A stretch of DNA of 64,000 bases from an uncultured Erysipelotrichaceae bacterium (GTDB lineage: Bacteria > Bacillota_I > Bacilli_A > Erysipelotrichales > Erysipelotrichaceae): the NCBI GenBank assembly GCA_902793635.1, contig CADBEA010000001.1:62001-126000 (forward strand), in the 5' to 3' direction. Position 1 is the first letter of the stretch, and every line of letters starts with the position of its first letter. Below the pieces are notes generated by a model. It worked only from the letters and a program-made list of their open reading frames with translations. It had not been told where the DNA came from and searched no databases. This document shows, piece after piece, positions 34,510 through 42,887 of this stretch. The position numbers and the translations under genes are program-made.

Positions 34510-37248
34510 TTATGCCTTGATCTTCTTGTTCAGGATACGGACGACTTTCTTCGCTTCTTCCTTCAGGACAGTCGGTACAAGCTGCTCATACGGCACACCC
34601 CACGCATCGGAAGTCCGCTCGAGATGAATCGCGTCAAATTTGCACTGCAGGGTGCAGAGGCCGCAGCCAATGCAGAGTTTGGGATCGACCTTGGCGGCGC
34701 CGCAGGACAGACATCTCGCAGTTTCTTTTTTAACCTGTTCTTCCGTGAAGGTGCATCTTTCATCATTAAAGGTTCTGATCTTTTCCGGATCTTTGCCGGG
34801 AACCTGTCTTTCGCCTCTGTCATAGGAAGCGATGACCAGATTATCCTTGTCAATGTAATGGAAGTTGTCTCTTCTGACTCTGCCCAGCGTCAGGGAATGG
34901 CCTTCCCAGACGTATCTGTGCAGGGATTCAGCACCTTCCTTACCAGCCGCGATCGCATAGATGGCAAAACTTGGTCCGCTGTAAACGTCGCCGCCGACGA
35001 AGACATCTTCCTGAGCTGTCTGATAGGTCCAGGCATCCGCTTTGGCTGTTTTGTTGCGGTTGAGTTCAACTTTCTCACCATCGAGGAGATTGCCCCATTC
35101 GATGGACTGGCCGATGGCGGAAAGAACAAAGTCAGCATCCAGTGTAATGGTGTCGTTTTCGTCATACTGCGGTGCGAATCTGCCTTCCGCGTCCTTGACT
35201 GCCGTGCAGGCCTTGAAAGTAATGCCTGTGACTCTGCTGTCTTTGGCAAGGATCTCTTTGGGACCCCAGCCGCACTTCAGTTCAATGCCTTCTTCCAGTG
35301 CTTCCATGACTTCGTCTTCGGCAGCCGGCATTTCATTCCGCTGTTCCAGGCACAGCATTGTGACATGTTCAGCACCGAACCGGACGGCGGTTCTTGCCAC
35401 GTCGACAGCGACATTGCCGCCGCCGACTACCACGACGTTGCCATGGAGTTTTTCCATCTTTTCAAAGGAGACATTCCTGAGGAAATCGATACCGGAGATG
35501 ACACCTTCCGCATCTTCGTTTTCAATACCGAGTTTTCTGCCGCCCTGGGCACCGATTGCCACATAGAAGCCGGCATAGCCCTGTTTTCTCAGTTCGTCGA
35601 GTGTCACGTCTTTGCCGACTTCACAGTCACAGACAATATTGACGCCGAGTTTTCTCACAACATCGATCTCCGCTTCGACAACCTTTCTGTCAAGACGGAA
35701 GGAAGGCATTCCGAAAGTCATCATACCGCCAGGTCTCTTTTCCTTTTCAAAGACGGTAACGTCATGACCCCAGACTGCCAGATAGTAGGCTGCCGAGAGG
35801 CCGGCCGGACCGGAACCGATGACGGCGACTTTCTTGCCTTCGTTGAATCGCTTTTCCGGGACATATCTGTTTTCGTCTTTCAGTTCCAGATCAGCGATGA
35901 ATTTCTTTACTTCATCAATAGCTACAGGTGAATCGATATCACCTCTGGTGCATACCTGTTCACAGAATCTTGCGCAGACTCTTCCGCACATGGCCGGGAA
36001 CGGGTTCTCTTTCTTGATCAGTGCCAGCGCTTCACGGTATCTGCCTTCGTTGGCCATCTTCAGATAACCCTGAACAGCGATATGGGCCGGACAGTTGGTC
36101 TTGCATGGTGCCGTGCCGGTTTCCGGTACGACATTCAGACGTTCTCTCAGAAATGCCTCGCCGGTCCATTTCTTCGGCGGCATGAAGACAAAGTCACTGG
36201 CGACTTCTGCCTGTTTGATTTCGATCGGTTTTTTCGTGCACAGTTTCTCGCCGAGTTTGACCGCATTCTGCGGACATACCTCGACACAGCCGCCGCAGGC
36301 AACACAGTTCGCCGGATCGACGGATGCCGTGTAATTGGACTTGGAAAGATCCGGGGAAGAAGTCCACCAGGATGTTCTTAACGCCATACAGGTATCCCAC
36401 GGACAATTGCAGATGAAGATCGAATGATCCGGACCGTCGATATTGGACAGCTGATGCACATAGCCCAGTTCTTCCGCCCGCTTGATCTTTTCTTCCGCTT
36501 CCTGCCGGGTCAGTCTTCTCGCTTTGCCCATGCGGATGCAGGATTCGGCGTAGTTGCCGAGGTTGATGCACCATTCACCTTCGAGGTCTGCCGTGCCTTC
36601 ACCGACCATTCTTCTCAGCTTGCGGCATTCACATGGCGCGACGCCGATCGAGTCACCGGCTTTATCAAGCCAGTAGCTGACTTCCTCGTAACTGACTTTT
36701 CGCGGATTGTCGGTGATCGCGCTTTCGACTGGAATCGCCCTCATCAAAGCCGATCCCATGAAGGTGGCACCGGAAATCTTCTTCTGCAGATCGAGAACAT
36801 AGTTCAGGAATGCCGGTGCGGTTTCCGGATAGGCATCGGTTCTTTCCTTGGTCATGACGGTGCTTTCCATGGAGCCCGGTGCGAATACCGGCAGCATCAC
36901 CCTGTCTTCCTCACCTGGGGCGCTGCAGTATTCCAGCAGGCCGATATAACAGAGGTCGTTGACCATCCGGGCAGTGTCTTCAATGGTCATCTTTTCCGTT
37001 TCGGCCAGTTCACCAATCGTGTACTGATGGCGCAGTTTCATCTTCAGGGCAAAATCCACCTGTTCGTCACTCAGCTGGCGGTCAAAGAAAATGTATTCCC
37101 ATGACTTTTCATCAGGCAGCGGGTTCAGCATGTTGATATGCCGGACCAGCCGGATCAGATTCTTACGTGGCTTCTGACTCTTGTTTTTTTCGTACTCTTC
37201 AAGGCACTTTTTCTCGCCTTCCGTCAGATCATGTTTGGTCTGAAACAT
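34510..37248 (-). CDS. Multidomain 4Fe-4S/FAD pyridine-nucleotide oxidoreductase (GltD/NfnB-like)
   Basis: The 912-residue protein has an N-terminal winged-helix-like region (about 1-130) and a Cys-containing domain (APCECRKLRR, FICNCPWDTC). A ferredoxin-type motif follows at about 300 (CVACGGCVEVCP). Next comes the GltD-type module: CKTNCPAH and MCGRVCARFCEQVC iron-sulfur sites, the FAD motif VAVIGSGPAGLSAAYYLA, the NAD(P) motif VVVVGGGNVAVDVARTA and VFVGGDVYSGP. A second ferredoxin motif (CIGCGLCTLQCKFDAI) lies near the C terminus. Met 37248 has GGAGG upstream; an extension to 37356 is rejected. It likely moves electrons between NAD(P)H and ferredoxin or a partner enzyme. Linkage with hypA hints at a hydrogenase-connected redox role. 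Confidence 0.88.
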   Translation of the reverse strand: MFQTKHDLTEGEKKCLEEYEKNKSQKPRKNLIRLVRHINMLNPLPDEKSWEYIFFDRQLSDEQVDFALKMKLRHQYTIGELAETEKMTIEDTARMVNDLCYIGLLEYCSAPGEEDRVMLPVFAPGSMESTVMTKERTDAYPETAPAFLNYVLDLQKKISGATFMGSALMRAIPVESAITDNPRKVSYEEVSYWLDKAGDSIGVAPCECRKLRRMVGEGTADLEGEWCINLGNYAESCIRMGKARRLTRQEAEEKIKRAEELGYVHQLSNIDGPDHSIFICNCPWDTCMALRTSWWTSSPDLSKSNYTASVDPANCVACGGCVEVCPQNAVKLGEKLCTKKPIEIKQAEVASDFVFMPPKKWTGEAFLRERLNVVPETGTAPCKTNCPAHIAVQGYLKMANEGRYREALALIKKENPFPAMCGRVCARFCEQVCTRGDIDSPVAIDEVKKFIADLELKDENRYVPEKRFNEGKKVAVIGSGPAGLSAAYYLAVWGHDVTVFEKEKRPGGMMTFGMPSFRLDRKVVEAEIDVVRKLGVNIVCDCEVGKDVTLDELRKQGYAGFYVAIGAQGGRKLGIENEDAEGVISGIDFLRNVSFEKMEKLHGNVVVVGGGNVAVDVARTAVRFGAEHVTMLCLEQRNEMPAAEDEVMEALEEGIELKCGWGPKEILAKDSRVTGITFKACTAVKDAEGRFAPQYDENDTITLDADFVLSAIGQSIEWGNLLDGEKVELNRNKTAKADAWTYQTAQEDVFVGGDVYSGPSFAIYAIAAGKEGAESLHRYVWEGHSLTLGRVRRDNFHYIDKDNLVIASYDRGERQVPGKDPEKIRTFNDERCTFTEEQVKKETARCLSCGAAKVDPKLCIGCGLCTLQCKFDAIHLERTSDAWGVPYEQLVPTVLKEEAKKVVRILNKKIKA

Positions 37249-37347
37249 AGTATTATTCCTCCACACACATATACTTCTAATCAAATTATATTCAGCCGTT
37301 CTTTCTCCGCTTGTATCAAAAACAAAAAGTGAGACAATAATAGAGAA

Positions 37348-37914
37348 ATGTCTCATAAGGATAACCGGGAAATCATTTTGGAAGCATTTAACGAACTGAG
37401 CACGAAGAGTGATTTTGAATCGATCACCGTTTTTCAGATTGCCCGGAAAGCAGGTGTTTCCCGGGCGACGTTCTACCGCTGGTTCAAGGATAAATACGAC
37501 GTCATGAATTATAATTATTCATCCCTGGTCGACGGATACATGAACAGTCCGGATGTCACGACGATGGAAGACCTGTTTGTCCTGCTGCTGGAAGCGGCTG
37601 AAAGGAACCGGGAGAAGATGGTGCCGCTGTTTAAAAGCGAAGGCGTCAATTCCTTCTATTCCTTTATCCGTAATTACAGTTTCACAGCCGCGAAGAACAT
37701 CTATGAATACGGTGATGTTCATGGCGGCGACACCAAAAGAAAGGTCATGAGTGAACAGGAAGCTCTGCAGCTGCGTATCTTCGCAAGCGGAGCCGCCAGT
37801 TTTTACAAGGACTGGATCCATGGCAGTTATACGCTTTCCGCAAAAGAAGCAGCGAAAGCGATGGCGGAAATCCTTCCTTCGTATCTGAAAGGGGACATTT
37901 TCGCGCGGGGCTGA
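37348..37914 (+). CDS. TetR/AcrR-family regulator
   Basis: The 188-residue protein has an N-terminal HTH (IILEAFNELSTKSDFESITV, then IARKAGVSRATFYRWFKDKYDV). The C-terminal half is of the TetR_C type with a conserved aromatic pattern (NSFYSFIRNYSF, FYKDWIHG). It is divergent from the hypA operon with 99 bases between the starts. It may control that operon, although no clear palindrome is seen between them. The ribosome binding site is weak (TAGAGAA), and TTGTAT at 37311 may be its -35 box. The gene can equally be co-transcribed with the Pr6Pr-like gene 64 bases downstream. Confidence 0.85.
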   Translation: MSHKDNREIILEAFNELSTKSDFESITVFQIARKAGVSRATFYRWFKDKYDVMNYNYSSLVDGYMNSPDVTTMEDLFVLLLEAAERNREKMVPLFKSEGVNSFYSFIRNYSFTAAKNIYEYGDVHGGDTKRKVMSEQEALQLRIFASGAASFYKDWIHGSYTLSAKEAAKAMAEILPSYLKGDIFARG

Positions 37915-37978
37915 AGCCACTGCTCTGCGTGATATACATGAGAATGCGGCATGCGGAGCGTGCCGGGAGGTTTTATAA

Positions 37979-38536
37979 ATGTTGCTGACAAGCGTACTTT
38001 TACTGATCATCGTCTGTGAGATCTGGGGTATTACAGCGGTGGAAAGAAAACATCTGCTGAAATCAATGATCTACTATACACAACTTTCCAATGTGGCGGC
38101 TCTTTTTTCCGCGGCATGCCTGCTGTTATTCGGCCCGCAGGAATGGGTCGTCAGTTTCCGGTATCTTGCTGTATGCATGCTGGTCATGACCTGTCTGGTG
38201 ACGGTTTTTGTCCTGCAGCCGCTGCTGAAAAACAGCCAGCTTCTGCTGTGGTCACGGTCCGGTTTCTTTCTGCATCTGGTGTGTCCTTTTCTGAATGTCA
38301 TTTCCTATATATTCCTGGAAACACCGGCGAAGGGAGCAGCTCTGTATCTGCCGCCGGCTGTCACTCTGCTGTATGGCATCATTATGCTGTATATGAATTA
38401 TATTGAGAAAATTGACGGACCCTATCCGTTTCTGCGGATCCGCAATCAGACCAGGACAGCGACGGTAATGTGGATCCTGGTGCTGCTCGCGGCTGTGACG
38501 GCGATCAGCACGGCGGTTCTTCACGCGGCCGGATAA
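37979..38536 (+). CDS. Pr6Pr-like six-helix membrane protein
   Basis: The 185-residue protein has six predicted membrane helices. Conserved polar landmarks are YYTQLSNVAALF in helix 2 and HLVCPFLNVISYIFLE in helix 4, plus NYIEKIDGPYPFLRI in a loop. These match the Pr6Pr (probably AIG1/FAR-17a-related) family in Bacillota as I remember it. Function is unknown; relatives in eukaryotes are serine hydrolases of the membrane. GGGAGG lies 8 bases before the ATG. It follows the TetR gene and precedes an EamA exporter gene. Confidence 0.68.
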   Translation: MLLTSVLLLIIVCEIWGITAVERKHLLKSMIYYTQLSNVAALFSAACLLLFGPQEWVVSFRYLAVCMLVMTCLVTVFVLQPLLKNSQLLLWSRSGFFLHLVCPFLNVISYIFLETPAKGAALYLPPAVTLLYGIIMLYMNYIEKIDGPYPFLRIRNQTRTATVMWILVLLAAVTAISTAVLHAAG

Positions 38537-38584
38537 AGTCCAGGTGTCCTTGTCATAATTCTCAGCGAATTTTGTATTACAATA

Positions 38585-39466
38585 ATGAACATGAACCGGT
38601 CATGGAAACACTATTTCGCCCTGATGATTTCCGTCTGTCTGTGGGGATCTTCGTTTATTGCCGATAAAATAGCCCTGCAGTCTTTTTCTCCGCTTTTTCT
38701 GTGCCTGATTCGTTTTATGATCTCTACTGCCGTACTGCTGGTTTTCCGGCTTGGCCGTAAGGATTTCCGCTATCCGGATCCCGAGGATATGAAGAAAATC
38801 GCCGCGGCGGCGTTCCTAGGCATTTCGGTATATTATGCGATCGAAAACACGGCTGTGAATATGACATCCGCGGCGGATGCGAGTGTGATTTCCGCAGCCT
38901 ATCCGCTGCTGACGATCCTGACCGGCATTGTCTTCTATCATTTCCGGCCGGCCCGCAATCAGATCGTTGGCATTCTGATGGCATGCGTCGGCGTGCTGAT
39001 CCTGACCGTCAGTTCTTCCCGGGAAAACAGTTCCCTGATCGGCAATCTGATGCTGGTGTTCAATGGCTTTCTCTGGGCTTTGTACAATTATCTGACCGGC
39101 CGGATCTCACGGAACTGTGACAACTTCAGCGTGACCTACCTGCAGATCCTGATCGGAACCGTCTGCTTTATACCGATGCTGTTTCTGGAAACCTGCACGA
39201 TCGGAACCATCACACTGACTTCCGTTCTGGCGGTTTTATATCTTGCGGTATGCTGTTCGCTGGCGGCGCTGCTGTTATACAATTACGGACTGCGGAATAC
39301 CGATCCGGCCACGACGGCCGCATTGATGAACCTGATGCCGGTTGCCGGGGTAGTTCTGTCAGCGCTGATTCTTAAGGAAACAATTACGATCCGCCATATT
39401 CTCGGCGGAGTGATCATCATCGTCGGTGTGTTTGTCTCGGAACACAAAGGCAGGAAAAAACAATAG
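38585..39466 (+). CDS. EamA/DMT-family transporter (first copy)
   Basis: The 293-residue protein has ten predicted helices in two EamA repeats: helix 1 ISVCLWGSSFIADKIAL, and the repeat-2 start LMLVFNGFLWALYNYL. The end of each repeat has the typical GxxLIxxGV pattern (HILGGVIIIVGVFVSE). DMT transporters export amino acids, nucleotides or other small metabolites; the substrate cannot be read. No good ribosome binding site is seen before the ATG, and the second Met two codons later is an alternative. A terminator follows. Confidence 0.88.
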   Translation: MNMNRSWKHYFALMISVCLWGSSFIADKIALQSFSPLFLCLIRFMISTAVLLVFRLGRKDFRYPDPEDMKKIAAAAFLGISVYYAIENTAVNMTSAADASVISAAYPLLTILTGIVFYHFRPARNQIVGILMACVGVLILTVSSSRENSSLIGNLMLVFNGFLWALYNYLTGRISRNCDNFSVTYLQILIGTVCFIPMLFLETCTIGTITLTSVLAVLYLAVCCSLAALLLYNYGLRNTDPATTAALMNLMPVAGVVLSALILKETITIRHILGGVIIIVGVFVSEHKGRKKQ

Positions 39467-39510
39467 TGCCCGGCTTTGTCCGCGAAACCGGCAGCTGAAT
39501 CAGAATGCGT

Positions 39511-39547
39511 GAGACTGTTATGGAGATCCCGGAAACAGTCTCTTTTT
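39511..39547 (+). terminator. Terminator after the first EamA gene
   Basis: GAGACTGTT / AACAGTCTC with a 14-base loop is followed by T5. Confidence 0.85.
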
Positions 39548-39586
39548 CATGTAAATTGTATTATTCAGTCAAAGACAGGCCGGCAA

Positions 39587-39595
39587 TGCTATAAT
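39587..39595 (+). promoter_or_regulatory. Extended -10 element of the second EamA gene
   Basis: TG-C-TATAAT lies 35 bases before ATG 39630. Confidence 0.65.
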
Positions 39596-39629
39596 GTCAA
39601 AAATACAGGAAAGAGCAGGGAACCGTATT

Positions 39630-40502
39630 ATGGAAAATGCCGTCGCACCGGAAAAGAGAATCAGAAACAGAGCCATTCTCATGGTACTGGCTGCTTCGCT
39701 GTGCTTTGCGACCGGCGGTCTGTTCATGAAACTGATTCCCTGGAACGCACTGGCCATCAACGGTGCCAGAAATCTGATCGCGTCGTTTGTCATCGGTATT
39801 TATATTCTGATGACACATCATAAACTGAAGTTTAATCCGACCGTTCTGATCGGCGCGGTATCCATGGCCGGTGTGACTACCTGCTATGCCATTGCCAACA
39901 AACTGACAACAGCCGGCAACACGATCATTCTCCAATATACGGCACCGGTCTGGATCATGGTCATGGTATACCTGTTTTTCGGGAAGAAGCCGTCCAGAAC
40001 AGGAATCATTTCGCTGCTGATCGTTTTCGCCGGGATTCTCTGTTTCTTCTTTGAGGGACTTTCGACCGGCCGCTGGCTGGGTGATCTGATCGCGCTGCTG
40101 TCGGGAATTTTCTATGCCGGGGTGTTCATGCTGAACAGTTTTGAAAAAGGCGATGCGCTGTCATCCGTCTTCTTCGGTCAGCTGCTGTGCGGGATATTTC
40201 TTACTCCGCTGGTTTTGCAGGAAACGGATTTCTCCATGCCGGTTCTGCTTGCGGTTTTCTTTCTCGGTGCCGTGCAGGTCGGCCTTGCCTATATTTTCTT
40301 CACCACCGGCACAAAGTATATCGATCCTCTGACCGCCTCGATTATCAATGCTCTGGAGCCGATCCTCAATCCGATTCTCGTTGCGATATTCTATGGTGAA
40401 AAACTTGGCGTGCTTTCTCTTGCCGGTGCGGCAATCGTGCTTTGCGGCATCATGTACTACAACATTAAGGAGGCACTGGAAAACAGAGAAAAGACAGTCT
40501 GA
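39630..40502 (+). CDS. EamA/DMT-family transporter (second copy)
   Basis: The 290-residue protein has ten helices and two EamA repeats (ILMVLAASLCFATGGLFMKL and GDLIALLSGIFYAGVFML). It is not a close copy of the neighbour, so this is not a recent duplication. I chose Met 39630 (AGGGA about 11 bases upstream); the frame is open to an earlier ATG at 39594 that overlaps the -10 element. It has its own promoter and terminator. The substrate is unknown. Confidence 0.88.
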   Translation: MENAVAPEKRIRNRAILMVLAASLCFATGGLFMKLIPWNALAINGARNLIASFVIGIYILMTHHKLKFNPTVLIGAVSMAGVTTCYAIANKLTTAGNTIILQYTAPVWIMVMVYLFFGKKPSRTGIISLLIVFAGILCFFFEGLSTGRWLGDLIALLSGIFYAGVFMLNSFEKGDALSSVFFGQLLCGIFLTPLVLQETDFSMPVLLAVFFLGAVQVGLAYIFFTTGTKYIDPLTASIINALEPILNPILVAIFYGEKLGVLSLAGAAIVLCGIMYYNIKEALENREKTV

Positions 40503-40538
40503 AGCGTGCAATCATTCAATGCTGGCAGAAAACCAAAT

Positions 40539-40568
40539 AAGGACCGGCTTATACATAGCGGTCCTTTT
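40539..40568 (+). terminator. Terminator after the second EamA gene
   Basis: AAGGACCG / CGGTCCTT with a 12-base loop is followed by TTTTAC. Confidence 0.8.
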
Positions 40569-40607
40569 ACATTCGTGGCTCTGAACTTCAGCCGGGCAGA
40601 TCGATAA

Positions 40608-41357
40608 TCAGTTATTTTTTTCCTGGTTCAATTCCTGGGCAATCACGTCATTGAACATCAGAAAAGAGAAGGTGTCCGACAGTACGGTATTGGTCGTGCC
40701 CGCCAGCGGCAGAGTGGGCAGACAGAACACTTCATCGAAATTATGACGCAGAGGATGTTTGGAATTCGTCGTGACAAGAACAAAATATGGTTTGACGACA
40801 TTTTCTTTGCGGAAATTGCGGAGAAATTCCTGATATGAATTGCCGCTGATTGCGGAATATATGATCACCATATCATTTTCTGAATAATGAAACGGCATCA
40901 GATCTGTCTGCGGCATCATGGAACAGATTTCGTCATTCAGTGACAATGCGATCAGAAGTTCTTCGGCCGGCAGACGGGAAAGATTCGCACCCATAAGGAT
41001 CACTTTCCGGCTGTGTTTCATTTTTCTGATCAGCCGACGGACCGCTTCTTTATCGACCGATTTTTCTGTCTGAATGAGCAGACTGGCATATTTCTCGCTG
41101 TTGGAATCGCCAACTGGATTTTCTTTCATCTCTTTGAGATCCTGAGCCAGCTGATACTGCAGTTCGGCGAAACCGTTGAATCCCAGTTTCTTGGCGAAAC
41201 GGGTCAGGGCAGGTTTCGTGACGCGGGTATTATCAGAGACTTCTGTAATACTGCGGGTTGCGAATTCTTCCGGAAATTTTCTGATACGTTCATAAATTTG
41301 TCTGTCCGTCTTGGAAAAAGAACTGACCGACGCGTCCATTAGTTCAAGAGTATTCAT
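40608..41357 (-). CDS. RpiR/MurR-family regulator
   Basis: The 249-residue protein has an N-terminal HTH_6 domain (residues 1-77; FSKTDRQIYERI, ITEVSDNTRVTKPALTRFAKKLGF). The SIS sugar-phosphate domain runs from about 105 to 235 (KVILMGANLSRLPAEEL, VIIYSAISGNSYQEFLR). RpiR proteins bind phosphosugars. It is divergent from the PTS-ChbG-GH1 operon, so I infer that it controls that operon with a phosphorylated beta-glucoside or aminosugar as effector. GGAG precedes the ATG. A 12-bp palindrome lies 45 bases upstream. Confidence 0.88.
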   Translation of the reverse strand: MNTLELMDASVSSFSKTDRQIYERIRKFPEEFATRSITEVSDNTRVTKPALTRFAKKLGFNGFAELQYQLAQDLKEMKENPVGDSNSEKYASLLIQTEKSVDKEAVRRLIRKMKHSRKVILMGANLSRLPAEELLIALSLNDEICSMMPQTDLMPFHYSENDMVIIYSAISGNSYQEFLRNFRKENVVKPYFVLVTTNSKHPLRHNFDEVFCLPTLPLAGTTNTVLSDTFSFLMFNDVIAQELNQEKNN

Positions 41358-41381
41358 AATTCCAGGCTCCTATCTGGAATC

Positions 41382-41387
41382 ATTATA
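41382..41387 (-). promoter_or_regulatory. Extended -10 element of the rpiR-type gene
   Basis: On the minus strand TGT precedes TATAAT (41387-41382). The GAAATG/CATTTC palindrome lies near the -35 position. Confidence 0.62.
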
Positions 41388-41401
41388 ACAAAAACGAAAC
41401 T

Positions 41402-41413
41402 GAAATGCATTTC
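41402..41413. promoter_or_regulatory. Palindrome, possible RpiR operator
   Basis: GAAATG-CATTTC is a perfect 12-bp palindrome. A second TTTCA-like half-site follows at about 41429. It lies between the divergent promoters. Confidence 0.5.
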
Positions 41414-41449
41414 GAAAATAAAATATGTTTCAAAAACATAAATATGATA

Positions 41450-41478
41450 TTGACACATATTTTGCAAAAGGGTATATT
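41450..41478 (+). promoter_or_regulatory. Sigma-A promoter of the PTS operon
   Basis: TTGACA (41450-41455), a 17-base spacer and TATATT (41473-41478). Confidence 0.88.
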
Positions 41479-41491
41479 GTGGGTGTGAGTT

Positions 41492-41505
41492 AAAAAGCGC
41501 TTTCA
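41492..41505. promoter_or_regulatory. cre site (CcpA operator)
   Basis: AAAAAGCGCTTTCA matches the cre consensus TGAAAGCGCTTTCA in 12 of 14 positions. It lies just downstream of the start of transcription, where CcpA blocks expression when preferred sugars are present. Confidence 0.75.
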
Positions 41506-41552
41506 CAGAGAACGTCTGATCAACGTTGTGAAAAAAGAGGAGAGAGTTAGAA

Positions 41553-42821
41553 ATGGAGAAGTTCTTAGATAAACTGATTGCGATTTCCAGTAAATTTGCC
41601 CAGAACAGTGTGCTCAATATTATCCAGGGTGCATTCATGATGCTGATGCCGATTACCATGATCGGCGGCTTCACAGCTTTATTCAACGGTATCGGTATTG
41701 ATGCTTACCAGGCATTCATTGCTTCCGCCGGTATCAAAAATGTATTAAACGTCATCTATCAGTGGACGATCGGCATGTTCGGCGTCTATGTATCATTCCT
41801 TGTCGCCCTGCAGTTCGCTAGAGTTCACAAGTGCTCCAAGTCTGACATCGCTGTCGGTCTTGTGTCTATGGTATGCTTCCTGATCGTTACACCGTATGTG
41901 CTTCCGGAAGATCCGTATGGAGCAGCTTCTCTGCCGGTCAGCTGGCTTGGTGCTTCCGGTCTGTTCACAGGCATTATCATTGCCTTCATCGTCGGTTACA
42001 TCTTCAAGTTCTGCCAGAAGTATAACATTGTCATCAAGCTTCCGGAACAGGTTCCGCCGATGGTATCCGCCCAGTTCACCAGCATTATCCCGGGTGCGAT
42101 TTCCATGATTCTGTTCGGCATTCTCAATGCTGTATTCGCCGGCACATCCCTGGGCTCTTTCCACCAGCTGATCTACTCGATCGTTTCCACACCGCTGAAT
42201 GCTGTTGGTTCCAACGTCTTCGGTTTCTGGATCCTGATGGTTGTCCTCTATGGCCTCTGGTTCTGCGGTATTCACGGCGGCATGACCTGCGGTCCGATCA
42301 TCATGATGCTGTTCATGCAGTTGCAGATGGAAAACATGACGGCCTATCAGGCTGGTCAGCCGCTGCCGCACATGTTCATCGGTGACGCTCTGTCCTTTGG
42401 CTCCGGGTCCATTCCGATGATTATCGCTGCCCTGATCTTCTGCAAGTCCGAATCCGGAAAATCCATTTCCAGACTGGGCTTCCTGCCGGCTCTGTTCGGT
42501 GTTGACGAACCTATCTACTTCGGTATGCCGATGATCCTGAACCCGATCTTCTTCATTCCATGGGTTCTGATCGCTCCGACCGTATCCGTATTTGGAACAC
42601 ACCTTCTGAAACTGGTCGGTCTGCTTGGCTACTCCAACGGCACCGGCGGTCAGAACGCTGCCAACCTGCCGTTCTTCGTCGGCAATACGATGAACTATGG
42701 TATCAGCGGTCTCATCTGGGGCTGTGTCCTGTTCGCAATCATCGTTCTTGCCTATGTGCCGTTCGTTAAAGCATATGACAAGCAGATGCTTGCTCAGGAA
42801 GCAAAATCTGTAACTGAATAA
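41553..42821 (+). CDS. PTS EIIC permease, cellobiose/chitobiose (lactose) family
   Basis: The 422-residue polytopic protein has EIIC signatures of the lactose/cellobiose family: MEKFLDKLIAISSKFAQN at the start, NIIQGAFMMLMPITMIGG, GIHGGMTCG, the substrate-site region FGVDEPIYFGMP and LPFFVGNTMNYGISG. It imports and phosphorylates a beta-glucoside or aminosugar disaccharide together with EIIA and EIIB, which are not encoded here. GGAGAG lies upstream of the ATG. It is first in an operon with a ChbG-like deacetylase and a GH1 enzyme, which fits chitobiose- or cellobiose-type use. Confidence 0.93.
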   Translation: MEKFLDKLIAISSKFAQNSVLNIIQGAFMMLMPITMIGGFTALFNGIGIDAYQAFIASAGIKNVLNVIYQWTIGMFGVYVSFLVALQFARVHKCSKSDIAVGLVSMVCFLIVTPYVLPEDPYGAASLPVSWLGASGLFTGIIIAFIVGYIFKFCQKYNIVIKLPEQVPPMVSAQFTSIIPGAISMILFGILNAVFAGTSLGSFHQLIYSIVSTPLNAVGSNVFGFWILMVVLYGLWFCGIHGGMTCGPIIMMLFMQLQMENMTAYQAGQPLPHMFIGDALSFGSGSIPMIIAALIFCKSESGKSISRLGFLPALFGVDEPIYFGMPMILNPIFFIPWVLIAPTVSVFGTHLLKLVGLLGYSNGTGGQNAANLPFFVGNTMNYGISGLIWGCVLFAIIVLAYVPFVKAYDKQMLAQEAKSVTE

Positions 42822-42887
42822 AGCAATATCCAGGGAGGAGGCAGTAAACCTCCTCTCTTTTCCAAAAAAGAAAGAGAGAGGCGATAT

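Noticed and set aside
34432-35931. 499-residue plus-strand frame opposite the flavoprotein gene
   Set aside because: It covers the hypA and flavoprotein genes on the other strand, both with clear motifs; its sequence has no family pattern.
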